8,357 bases of DNA from Pseudomonadota bacterium. GTDB lineage: Bacteria > Pseudomonadota > Alphaproteobacteria > Acetobacterales > Acetobacteraceae. This document shows, piece after piece, positions 1-5,811 of the stretch. The translations under genes and the position numbers were made by a program. Below the pieces are notes generated by a model. It was not told the DNA's origin, ran no database searches, and was given only the letters and a program-made list of their open reading frames with translations. The stretch's first letter is position 1; every line of letters starts with the position of its first letter. The DNA is taken from assembly GCA_021829055.1 (NCBI GenBank), contig JAJZCS010000077.1, positions 1 to 8,357 on the forward strand. The letters run 5' to 3'.

Positions 1-72
1 AGCGCGATTGGCCCGACAACCTCCAGCGTTTTTCTGCCTTTTCTGCCGCAATGAGTTGCGACTTCGGCTGGG
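1..72 (+). pseudogene. Inverted, internally deleted glgA fragment at the window edge
   Basis: Bases 1-50 are an exact reverse complement of 1419-1468 inside the intact glgA, and bases 44-72 are an exact reverse complement of 380-408. The two pieces overlap in the 7-base word TGCCGCA (44-50). Read on the plus strand, GlgA residues 112-127 (RDWPDNLQRFSAFSAA) are joined in frame to residues 467-473 (MSCDFGW), so 339 codons (1017 bp) are missing between them. Similarity stops at base 73, and the frame then runs on as unrelated sequence to a stop at 372-374. The complete identity means the copy is very recent or artificial, for example a fold-back chimera from amplification or assembly. It cannot encode a working glycogen synthase. 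Confidence 0.85.
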
Positions 73-178
73 GCACTCCGTTCGCGCGTACGCTTAAGGT
101 CCTGGTGGTGGCAGAGTCGATGCAGGCGCTACGACAGCGCCAGTCGGAGGCCAATGACACCGTTCTCTGCCATACCAT
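73..178 (-). CDS. Possible start of a gene downstream of glgA, cut by the rearrangement
   Basis: An ATG at 178-176 lies one base after the glgA stop (182-180) and opens a frame of 35 codons beginning MVWQRTVSLASDWR. It reaches base 74 without a stop and then passes into the inverted glgA material, still open to the window edge. The tight spacing and a purine-rich GAGGCGG inside the 3' end of glgA would suit a translationally coupled next gene. I do not recognise the protein. An inverted repeat at 125-141 (GGCGCT, 5-base loop, AGCGCC) lies within it and could instead be a weak structure after glgA, although no T-run follows. Because the junction near base 73 is suspicious, the true continuation of this frame is unknown. 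Confidence 0.2.
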
Positions 179-179
179 A

Positions 180-1799
180 TCAGTCTGCCGCCTCGGTCAG
201 CTTGCCGCCGAGATCGGCGAACCTGCGCAGGGAACCTTGATGGGCCGTCGGCGCTGCCGACGCAGCGGTAATCGTGTGATCGTCTGTTCCCCGCGACACG
301 ACAACCAGACGATCTCGACCTTCTACCGGCGCGCCGATCAAATCCCTGTACAATGCCAGATAGCGGCGCGTTGAAATGTCCCAGCCGAAGTCGCAACTCA
401 TTGCGGCATACCGCGCGCGGTTCCACGCCACGGGATCACGAAACAGTGATCTTGCTCTCCGCATTGTACTGGCAAGCGCCTCAGCGGTCGGTTCAGAAAA
501 GACGAAGCCAGTACCAGTTATTGTGTCGGAGGATTCAGCGTCGATATCCACCACGGTGTCGGCAAGCCCTCCGACCGGGCACGTAATCGGCAAGGCGCCA
601 TAGCGCAAGGCGTACATCGTCGTCAGCCCGCATGGTTCAAAACGCGCGGGGGTTAGTGCGATGTCCGCAGCGGCATGCAGCCGGTGAGCCAGCGTTTCCT
701 GATAGCCAATCCGAACTGCTAATTGTGATTCGTGGCCGACGGCCGCTGCTCGAAAAGCTGTTTCGAGCTCTGGGTCCCCCTCGCCATGCAGGATGATCTG
801 CGCTCCTTCGTCGAGCAGGATTGGCAATGCGTCCAGTACTACATCTGCCATCTTCTGCTGTGTCAGGCGATTGACACCGATGACCAGAGGTTCCGGTGAT
901 GTCGGGTCAAGACCGAAATCCTGACACACGAGCGCCTTAACCTCGCGCTTGCCATCGGGATGATCGGTGTCATAGTGCGCGGGCAACGCTGCGTCCTCAG
1001 CCGGATTCCACAATCTGGTATCAATCCCGTTCAGGATGCCGACAAGGTCTCCGGCGCGGACGCGCAATAGCCCATCGAGGCCGGCTCCGAATTCCGGTGT
1101 AAGGATTTCCCGAGCATAGGTAGGGCTGACCGTCGTCAGCCGGTCGGCGTAGCGGATCCCCGCCTTGAGACACGAAAGCTGTCCGTAGAATTCTGCGGCC
1201 TCAGGGGTAAGAAGGGCTTCCGGCAGTCCAACCGAACGCGCAGCGTCGAGCGGAAAATTGCCCTGATATGCAAGGTTATGGATGGTGAACACGGTAGATG
1301 GCCTTGGACCATCCTGAAACTTTATGAGAGCTGGGACAAGACCGGTGTGCCAGTCGTTGGCGTGGACAAGATCCGGCAGCCAGCCGCTGCCGTCGCCTCG
1401 CAGGCCAAGATGCACCACTGCGGCAGAAAAGGCAGAAAAACGCTGGAGGTTGTCGGGCCAATCGCGCTTGTCACCGTCCTGATAAGGACCACCCCGGCGG
1501 CGAAACAGTTCCGGCGAGTCAAAAACATAGACGGGGAGATCGGTATCGGGCGTACGTCCCAGCAGCAGCCTGCCGCCAAAAGGCAGGTCGGCGACGGCCT
1601 CTGGACACCGTACCGTGTCCAGGACCGAACTATATCCTGGCAGCATCGCCCGAATATCGGTCCCGAAGCCGGCTAGAGTGGCCGGAAGTGCGGCACAAAC
1701 GTCTGCAAGGCCGCCCGTTTTGGCCAGTGGATAAAGCTCTGATGTTGCAAAGAGTACCCGTAGCGGATGATTAGGCGTGGGTGTTTCCATGGCACGCAT
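180..1799 (-). CDS. glgA: Glycogen synthase (ADP-glucose type, GT5)
   Basis: This cytoplasmic enzyme adds glucose from ADP-glucose to the non-reducing end of alpha-1,4-glucan in glycogen synthesis. The 539-aa product shows the family hallmarks in order: LFATSELYPLAKTGGLADV near residues 16-34 (the KTGGL ADP-glucose loop is at 27-31), NDWHTGLVP at 148-156, VFTIHNLAYQGNF at 170-182, NGIDTRLWNP at 257-266, NRLTQQK at 310-316, and ARFEPCGLTTMYALRYG at 385-401 followed by GGLADT at 410-415. The ATG at 1799 is chosen because AAGGA (1813-1809 on the minus strand) precedes it by 9 bases; an upstream TTG at 1826 and a downstream ATG at 1790 are alternatives. Usual GlgA proteins end near YLALY, here about residue 484, so the last 50 or so residues are a tail with no match I recognise. 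Family assignment is secure; the start is fairly sure. Confidence 0.96.
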   Translation of the reverse strand: MRAMETPTPNHPLRVLFATSELYPLAKTGGLADVCAALPATLAGFGTDIRAMLPGYSSVLDTVRCPEAVADLPFGGRLLLGRTPDTDLPVYVFDSPELFRRRGGPYQDGDKRDWPDNLQRFSAFSAAVVHLGLRGDGSGWLPDLVHANDWHTGLVPALIKFQDGPRPSTVFTIHNLAYQGNFPLDAARSVGLPEALLTPEAAEFYGQLSCLKAGIRYADRLTTVSPTYAREILTPEFGAGLDGLLRVRAGDLVGILNGIDTRLWNPAEDAALPAHYDTDHPDGKREVKALVCQDFGLDPTSPEPLVIGVNRLTQQKMADVVLDALPILLDEGAQIILHGEGDPELETAFRAAAVGHESQLAVRIGYQETLAHRLHAAADIALTPARFEPCGLTTMYALRYGALPITCPVGGLADTVVDIDAESSDTITGTGFVFSEPTAEALASTMRRARSLFRDPVAWNRARYAAMSCDFGWDISTRRYLALYRDLIGAPVEGRDRLVVVSRGTDDHTITAASAAPTAHQGSLRRFADLGGKLTEAAD

Positions 1800-1836
1800 C
1801 CGTTGTCGTCCTTGCTTTTTGCCCAAGCCGCCGCCC

Positions 1837-1851
1837 CGGTATCAGATACCG
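1837..1851. promoter_or_regulatory. 15-bp palindrome upstream of glgA
   Basis: CGGTATC and GATACCG form a perfect dyad around a single A. It lies about 38-52 bases upstream of the chosen glgA start on the minus strand, where a repressor could act on glgA transcription or where a small hairpin could form in its leader. No regulator is assigned. Confidence 0.35.
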
Positions 1852-2108
1852 AACCGGGAGATGTTGATATGGATCAATCTTGGCCCCAGGAATTAGAATC
1901 TTTGATGACATGTTCCCCGGTGCAGCGGCTCTCTCTATAACGTCCCATCACAGTTCGTCCTGCGACCATCGGCAAAAGGCGCCTTTTTTCCGAGGGGCAA
2001 GAAACCGATCGATCTCACCGTTACGGGGCTGAAACCGGCTCTTGATCCCGGAGATACCAACGCCTCAGTATACGCAAAATTGCCGGCCAAGCATACACCA
2101 TGGGTTTT
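1852..2108. other. Divergent intergenic region, no gene seen
   Basis: This stretch separates glgA (minus) from the thiamine-binding gene (plus). I see no convincing reading frame. It contains a perfect 14-bp palindrome, AAAAGGC followed by GCCTTTT (1974-1987), with two more T bases on the plus strand. This looks like a terminator stem without a loop, but no gene reads into it from either side, so it is either an orphan terminator or a protein site. A TATAGA-like element on the minus strand (around 1934-1940) could belong to a glgA promoter, but I found no good -35 partner for it. Confidence 0.5.
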
Positions 2109-2138
2109 TTAACAATTGTTCCAAAAAAAAGATATACA
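2109..2138 (+). promoter_or_regulatory. Likely sigma70-type promoter of the thiamine-binding/methyltransferase unit
   Basis: TTAACA (2109-2114, five of six consensus bases) is followed after 18 bases by TATACA (2133-2138, four of six) in the most AT-rich island of the window, flanked by T and A tracts. Transcription would start near 2145, leaving a leader of about 113 bases before the chosen ATG. The palindrome at 2111-2120 overlaps the -35 element. Confidence 0.45.
2111..2120. promoter_or_regulatory. Operator-like palindrome AACAATTGTT, copy 1
   Basis: A perfect 10-bp palindrome overlapping the candidate -35 box. An identical copy lies at 2225-2234 and no other copy was found in the window. 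Position and symmetry suit a dimeric repressor; the regulator is unknown. Confidence 0.4.
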
Positions 2139-2224
2139 GTACCCTGAGGAAGACAATATTTTCTTGATAAGGACGCCGCATTGCGAACAGTGTTGTCACT
2201 GCCGAGGCGTTATGCGGCGCTGTG

Positions 2225-2234
2225 AACAATTGTT
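2225..2234. promoter_or_regulatory. Operator-like palindrome AACAATTGTT, copy 2
   Basis: This is identical to the site at 2111-2120, with a centre-to-centre distance of 114 bp, close to eleven helical turns. It falls in the transcribed leader, 23 bases before the chosen start codon, where a second bound dimer could loop to the first or block elongation. Confidence 0.38.
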
Positions 2235-2257
2235 GCCAGACGCAGAGGATTCATGTC

Positions 2258-2506
2258 ATGGCCGTTAGCGCGCAGATCGCCGTTTATCCTTTGCGCCAAG
2301 AACGCCTGACGCCAACTATCGTGGCCGTACAGGACGCACTGCGCGATCATGGGCTTACGGTCCATAGTGGGCCGATGAGCACCTACGTCGTCGGAGACGA
2401 TCAGGCCGTCTTCGCCTCCATCCAGGACGCTTTTGCACGCGCGTCCAGCATCGGGCACGTTGTCTTGACGGTAACGCTTTCCAACGCCTGTCCAATCCCC
2501 GACTGA
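2258..2506 (+). CDS. Thiamine-binding protein, YkoF/MTH1187 (Thiamine_BP) family
   Basis: The 82-residue product starts MAVSAQIAVYPLRQ and contains GLTVHSGPMSTYVVGD near residues 32-47 and ends HVVLTVTLSNACP. These are the signature stretches of the small ferredoxin-like-fold family that binds thiamine or its pyrimidine moiety in the cytoplasm. The role in cells is not well fixed: the family is linked to thiamine salvage or sensing. The start at 2258 is chosen over an in-frame GTG at 2222 because AGAGGA (2244-2249) sits 8 bases before it and the family normally begins just before the first beta strand. The gene ends 7 bases before the methyltransferase gene, so the two probably share a transcript. 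No TPP riboswitch is seen upstream. Confidence 0.85.
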   Translation: MAVSAQIAVYPLRQERLTPTIVAVQDALRDHGLTVHSGPMSTYVVGDDQAVFASIQDAFARASSIGHVVLTVTLSNACPIPD

Positions 2507-2513
2507 TTCTCCC

Positions 2514-3233
2514 ATGACCTGCGCACCGGATATCCCGCCAGCCGGCCAATTTGGGCCTGATGTCTATGCGACATGGCGCCATTCCTCCCTCGGCGAAATC
2601 ACTGACGCGCTCGAATCAGAGCTTCTCTTCCATCTGATCGGCCCGCTAAAGGGCCGTTCCTTTCTTGATGTGGGCTGTGGCGATGGTACGTTAGCGCTAC
2701 TTGCCGGCGAACATGGCGCTGCCCTGGTGGTCGGTTGCGATCCTGATCTTCGCATGATGGCACGCGCCGCATCCCGTACCGGCGGCACCATCCACCTGAC
2801 GGCGGCTCGGTCTCAAGCCTTACCCTTTCCTGATGGATGCTTCGACGTGGTCACCTGCATCACGGTTCTGTCGTTCGTTCCCAACGCAACTGATGCTCTC
2901 CGGGAAATTGCTCGCGTGCTCCGCCCGGGTGGGCGCTTGATCCTTGGCGATCTCGGCAAATGGAGCCTCTGGGCTGCGCGGCGACGGGTCCGGGGGTGGC
3001 TTGGGGCGCCGCTTTGGCGCAGTGCCCGCTTCCGTACCGCTCGCGAACTTGCAATCCTGGTTCGTTCGGTCGGGCTTTCCGTCGCGTCGGTGAACGGCGC
3101 AATCTTCTTCCCACCATCGGTTGTCCTGGCACGCTTAATGGCCTCCCTCGATACGTTCCTCGGTCGGACCACTACCATCGGCGCAGCGTTCGTAACAATT
3201 CAGGCGGACAAACCAACTGACAAGAGCTGCTGA
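2514..3233 (+). CDS. Class I SAM-dependent methyltransferase
   Basis: The 239-aa cytoplasmic protein has a Rossmann-fold methyltransferase core: motif I FLDVGCGDGTLALL at residues 50-63 binds S-adenosylmethionine, D77 in GCDPDLRMM is the expected acidic residue for the ribose hydroxyls, ALPFPDGCFDVV at 102-113 is the post-II/motif IV region, and ARVLRPGGRLIL at 133-144 is typical of the Methyltransf_11 group. The substrate cannot be told from sequence. The C-terminal third is rich in Arg and hydrophobic residues and may help with membrane or substrate contact. No good ribosome-binding site precedes the ATG, which fits coupling to the thiamine-binding gene 7 bases upstream. A link between the two functions is inference from adjacency. 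Confidence 0.88.
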   Translation: MTCAPDIPPAGQFGPDVYATWRHSSLGEITDALESELLFHLIGPLKGRSFLDVGCGDGTLALLAGEHGAALVVGCDPDLRMMARAASRTGGTIHLTAARSQALPFPDGCFDVVTCITVLSFVPNATDALREIARVLRPGGRLILGDLGKWSLWAARRRVRGWLGAPLWRSARFRTARELAILVRSVGLSVASVNGAIFFPPSVVLARLMASLDTFLGRTTTIGAAFVTIQADKPTDKSC

Positions 3234-3600
3234 CCTCCTTGCTGCGGCCGGCGTTTTTCCTCGGACACCAACAAATCAAGTGGCGTCCGGCCGCCTGTAG
3301 CTGGTGACGCCAGGCGGACAGCTCGGCCCAGCGCAGGGCTGCGCACCCGCCTCTACGATTTTTCACGAACGATTTTCCGGATTGCATTGCTCGATCCAGT
3401 TCCATGCCCGACATCAACTTGCCAAAAACCGGAGCAGCCTCCTCTTCTGTCCGGCGTGCTTGGCCCACCGTCAGGCAGCAGCCGTTAAAACGATGTTGAT
3501 GCCAAACGGCAACACCAAGCCCACGATCGCCGCAGGCCCATAATTGTCCATCCTTACGCTGCCCAGAACCAAGTTTGTTACGGCGTCCATTCAACGCCCG
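3234..3600. other. Intergenic stretch with a hairpin, no clear gene
   Basis: This lies between the methyltransferase and metal-transport units. A perfect 7-bp inverted repeat, CCGCCTG at 3291-3297 and CAGGCGG at 3311-3317 with a 13-base loop, could form a hairpin about 60 bases after the methyltransferase stop. No T-run follows, so it is a weak terminator candidate. Longer open frames on both strands are rich in Arg, Cys and His with no recognisable domain, and look like chance frames. One 39-codon minus-strand frame is listed separately. Confidence 0.5.
3471..3590 (-). CDS. Candidate 39-aa small hydrophobic protein
   Basis: A short minus-strand frame begins MDAVTNLVLGS and ends with about 22 mostly hydrophobic residues (from YGPAAIVGLVLPFG onward to a run of alanines), resembling a single membrane-spanning segment. 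It would be transcribed divergently from the metal-transport promoter at 3601-3628. There is no convincing ribosome-binding site and no family I recognise; third codon positions are only moderately GC-rich. A chance frame is at least as likely. Confidence 0.15.
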   Translation of the reverse strand: MDAVTNLVLGSVRMDNYGPAAIVGLVLPFGINIVLTAAA

Positions 3601-3628
3601 TTGACTAAAACAAAGCCTAGGCTATATT
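3601..3628 (+). promoter_or_regulatory. Strong sigma70-type promoter of the metal-transport unit
   Basis: TTGACT (3601-3606, five of six) and TATATT (3623-3628, five of six) are separated by 16 bases. This is the best promoter in the window. The expected transcription start, 6-8 bases after the -10, falls at about 3634-3636, on the first ATG (3635) of the downstream gene. Confidence 0.7.
3609..3628. promoter_or_regulatory. MntR-like operator in the metal-transport promoter
   Basis: AACAAAGC, a 4-base spacer CTAG, and GCTATATT form an imperfect dyad whose centre AGCCTAGGCT is perfect. Compared with the enterobacterial MntR half sites as I recall them (AACATAGC and GCTATGTT, 4 apart), 14 of 16 bases agree. 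The site fills the promoter spacer and covers the -10, the position expected for manganese-dependent repression. The gene controlled encodes an NRAMP transporter, which fits. The assignment rests on recalled consensus and not on a search. Confidence 0.5.
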
Positions 3629-3634
3629 TCTGCC

Positions 3635-3880
3635 ATGAGCAGCACGACGGACATGCTTGCCTGCAATCATGATGACGCGCTCTGCCAAACGGACATGCTT
3701 GCCTGCAATCATGATGACGCGCTCCGCCAAACGGCAATGGAATACGCGGCTCGGCGGACAATGGTGTGGCAGCGCAAACCCGTGTCGCTGGCTGTGCGGA
3801 TCCTGTTCTGGTCGCTTCGTGTCTATCTCTTCTCGATGCTTTTGGTCGTTGGAATCGTCATCGCGCGCCTTGCACAATGA
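3635..3880 (+). CDS. Small membrane protein with a duplicated Cys/His/Asp segment, paired with an NRAMP transporter
   Basis: This is an 81-aa protein of no family I recognise. Residues 5-18 and 19-32 are a 14-residue tandem repeat (TDMLACNHDDAL, then C or R, then Q) made by a 42-bp DNA duplication. Residues about 51-79 form one likely membrane helix containing SLLVV-like hydrophobic runs, with Arg residues at 55 and 62 near its inner end. The stop codon overlaps the NRAMP start as ATGA, so the frame is probably translated and coupled to the transporter. The start at 3635 has no ribosome-binding site and coincides with the expected transcript start, suggesting a leaderless message; an in-frame ATG at 3737 would give a 47-aa protein lacking the repeats. 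Cys, His and Asp in each repeat could bind a metal, but that is speculation. Confidence 0.6.
   Translation: MSSTTDMLACNHDDALCQTDMLACNHDDALRQTAMEYAARRTMVWQRKPVSLAVRILFWSLRVYLFSMLLVVGIVIARLAQ
3647..3730 (+). repeat. 42-bp tandem duplication, two copies
   Basis: Copies at 3647-3688 and 3689-3730 differ at one base (T versus C near the end, giving Cys versus Arg). The unit length is a multiple of three, so the reading frame is kept. Each copy contains the palindrome ATCATGAT. The high identity suggests recent slippage or unequal recombination. Confidence 0.95.
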
Positions 3881-5220
3881 CCAGCGCGCAGCCGCCTGGA
3901 GCTGCCCACGAGGATATTGACCGCGCCCGCGATCGCCAGACGATTGAAGCCTTGCGCCGGCAGCCTCCATCGCGCTGGCTTGGCGTGCGCCTGCTCCTGC
4001 TGCTCGTCGGTCCCGGGGTTCTCACGTTCCTCGGGGAGAATGACGCGCCAAGCATGCTGTCTTATGCTGCGACAGGAGCAAAATTCGGGATCGGCTTTTT
4101 TCTTCCGTTTGTTGCTGCGACGTTCGCGATCGGGTTTATCGTGCAGGAAATGGCGGCGCGCATTGGCGCCGCTACCGGGCAAGGCCACGCGAAGCTGATC
4201 CTCGCCCGCTTCGGCCATTTCTGGGGCGGCTTCGCGATGGTCGACCTCCTTGTCGGTAATTTTCTGACCCTCGTTACCGAATTCATCGGGATCCGGGCCG
4301 GCCTGGGATTTTTCGGTATACAGCCCATCGTCGCAGTTGGAATCAGCATCGTTGTCATCGCAGCCGCGATATCGACTTCCCGCTACAAGACCTGGGAGCG
4401 CATCGCCATGGGCCTGGCGCTAGGTAACGCTGTTTTCCTGCCCGCCGCATTCCTGGTTCATCCCGATCCCAGCGCCATCGGCCATGCCTTCCTTACCTGG
4501 ACCCCGTTGCCAGGCGGTTTCAAACCCGACACAATCACCTTGATGATCGCGGATATCGGTGCCACGGTCACGCCCTGGATGCTGTTCTTCCAGCAAGGCG
4601 CCACCGCCGACAAGGGAATCACTACCCGTGACCTCAGCTCCACGAGGGTAGACACGATGATTGGTTCCGCCTTGGCAGCAGTATTTGGAATCGCGGCAAT
4701 CGTGGCTACTGCACCCTTGTTCACGCACGGGATCAGCGCGAGCAACTACCAGGCCGCGCAATTCGCGCAGGCTTTGATACCCTATGCCGGACATCTAGGC
4801 GCTACCTTGTTCGCCATAGGCATTTTCGAAGCCGGGCTTGTCGCCGCCATCACCATTTCAACGTCCTCCGCCTATGCGTTTGGCGAGGTCACCGGTCGAG
4901 CCCATAGCCTGAACACCCCCCTCCGCGAAGGGCTGTCTTTCTATGCGGTCTTGATCGGGTCGGCTTGCGCCGCCGGAGGGCTGACCTTGATACCCGGAGC
5001 GCCACTAGAGAGTATCGTCATTCTGGTGAACGTGATTGCCACCCTGGCCATGCCGCCGGCGTTGCTGTTTCTCCTGGTTCTGGCCAACGACAAGGATTTG
5101 ATGGGTGACTATCGCAACAGGCTGATCAGCAACATTGGCGGAACCTGCGTCACCGCGATTCTTGTCGCTGCCGGCCTCGGTTTTGCAACAACCGTTTTGT
5201 TTCCCGGGCTGTTTCACTAA
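3877..5220 (+). CDS. NRAMP-family divalent metal transporter with non-canonical metal-site residues
   Basis: The 447-aa inner-membrane protein has about eleven hydrophobic segments and an NRAMP layout. It should import divalent metal with protons. GPGVLTFLGENDAPSM (45-60) is the TM1 unwound region: Asp56 is kept but the classical DPGN reads DAPS, so Asn is replaced by Ser59. QEMAARIG (90-97) follows TM2. The TM6 motif reads GATVTPW (228-234) where manganese/iron NRAMPs have an A-x-x-M-P-H pattern, so the metal-binding Met is Thr232 and the His is Trp. GLVAAITISTSSAYAFGE (320-337) is typical. The ATG at 3877 is chosen because it overlaps the upstream stop as ATGA; longer in-frame starts would lie inside the small gene. 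The MntR-like site points to manganese, while the altered site leaves magnesium or other ions possible. Confidence 0.88.
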   Translation: MTSAQPPGAAHEDIDRARDRQTIEALRRQPPSRWLGVRLLLLLVGPGVLTFLGENDAPSMLSYAATGAKFGIGFFLPFVAATFAIGFIVQEMAARIGAATGQGHAKLILARFGHFWGGFAMVDLLVGNFLTLVTEFIGIRAGLGFFGIQPIVAVGISIVVIAAAISTSRYKTWERIAMGLALGNAVFLPAAFLVHPDPSAIGHAFLTWTPLPGGFKPDTITLMIADIGATVTPWMLFFQQGATADKGITTRDLSSTRVDTMIGSALAAVFGIAAIVATAPLFTHGISASNYQAAQFAQALIPYAGHLGATLFAIGIFEAGLVAAITISTSSAYAFGEVTGRAHSLNTPLREGLSFYAVLIGSACAAGGLTLIPGAPLESIVILVNVIATLAMPPALLFLLVLANDKDLMGDYRNRLISNIGGTCVTAILVAAGLGFATTVLFPGLFH

Positions 5221-5250
5221 CTAGGCGAGACTCGTGTTCATCGACCTTGT

Positions 5251-5290
5251 AGGGTCATCTAGGGTCATCTAGGGTCATCTAGGGTCATCT
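5251..5290. repeat. Four perfect 10-bp direct repeats
   Basis: AGGGTCATCT is repeated four times without a mismatch, starting 30 bases after the transporter stop. The period is close to one helical turn. Each junction carries TAG on the plus strand and each unit carries TGA on the minus strand, so the array has stops in all three frames of both strands. It may be a slippage-prone tract or a phased protein-binding array. No replication gene is nearby to suggest an origin. Confidence 0.97.
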
Positions 5291-5811
5291 AAGACCGCAC
5301 CCGCAGCGACGACGCCAGCCATGGTGATGTGGACGCATGCCACCCGGGTTCTTCTTTTTGCTGTGGGTTTCGGGGCAAGGATTCGGGAATGCCGACCTGG
5401 TCGCGCACCCGGGGCAAAACCTGAATCAACTGCTGTCCGGAAACTCCTGCGGTCGCCGCATAGGCGGGCCTCGTCGTAGAAATGTGATCATGAAATCCAA
5501 CAACAATACGGATCGGGCACCTATGTTGGTACTATACGGTATAGCCACCAGTGCGGGAGCGACCGTGCCCCGACCCAGGAAAGATCAAGGCTCATGGAGC
5601 CACGACATCACATGCCAGACAAAGGCCAGGCGATTACGCTGTACGCGAGGTTGGACTCCAAAGTCACGGCATTGCGGAAGCTGGCATCGCGCAAAATGTT
5701 CGATCGATGGACCTCAGGGAAAGGCATGCCGCTGACCACGGGAAATCGCTGGCAGCCTTCCGATCCAAATGCACGGAGCCGCAGTGCGGACCAGGCTTCA
5801 TGACCATTCTA
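5291..5811. other. Gene-poor stretch before the phosphatase gene
   Basis: Three overlapping plus-strand frames run through this stretch (for example 5337-5735 and 5594-5803), but none has a good ribosome-binding site, a recognisable motif or a balanced composition, so I treat them as chance frames or decayed sequence. A perfect 13-bp dyad, CTATAC and GTATAG around one G, lies at 5532-5544 and could be an operator or part of a promoter. No convincing -35/-10 pair for the phosphatase gene was found. Confidence 0.45.

Noticed and set aside
94..426. 110-codon minus-strand frame overlapping the 3' end of glgA
   Set aside because: It is out of frame with glgA and Arg/Pro-rich, so it is a shadow.
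2141..2257. Possible TPP riboswitch before the thiamine-binding gene
   Set aside because: A CTGAGG word is present, but the conserved CUGAGA and ACCUGAU blocks and their paired stems are absent.
3172..3594. 140-codon minus-strand frame between the methyltransferase and metal-transport units
   Set aside because: Its amino-acid composition is chance-like, no motif is visible, it overlaps the methyltransferase end, and it lacks a ribosome-binding site. A transposase relic was considered but nothing recognisable was found.
3647..3730. CRISPR array
   Set aside because: There are two directly adjacent 42-bp copies with no spacers, lying in a reading frame, so this is a simple tandem duplication.
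5251..5290. Iteron-type replication origin
   Set aside because: There is no replication initiator gene, no DnaA box cluster and no AT-rich unwinding region beside the four repeats.
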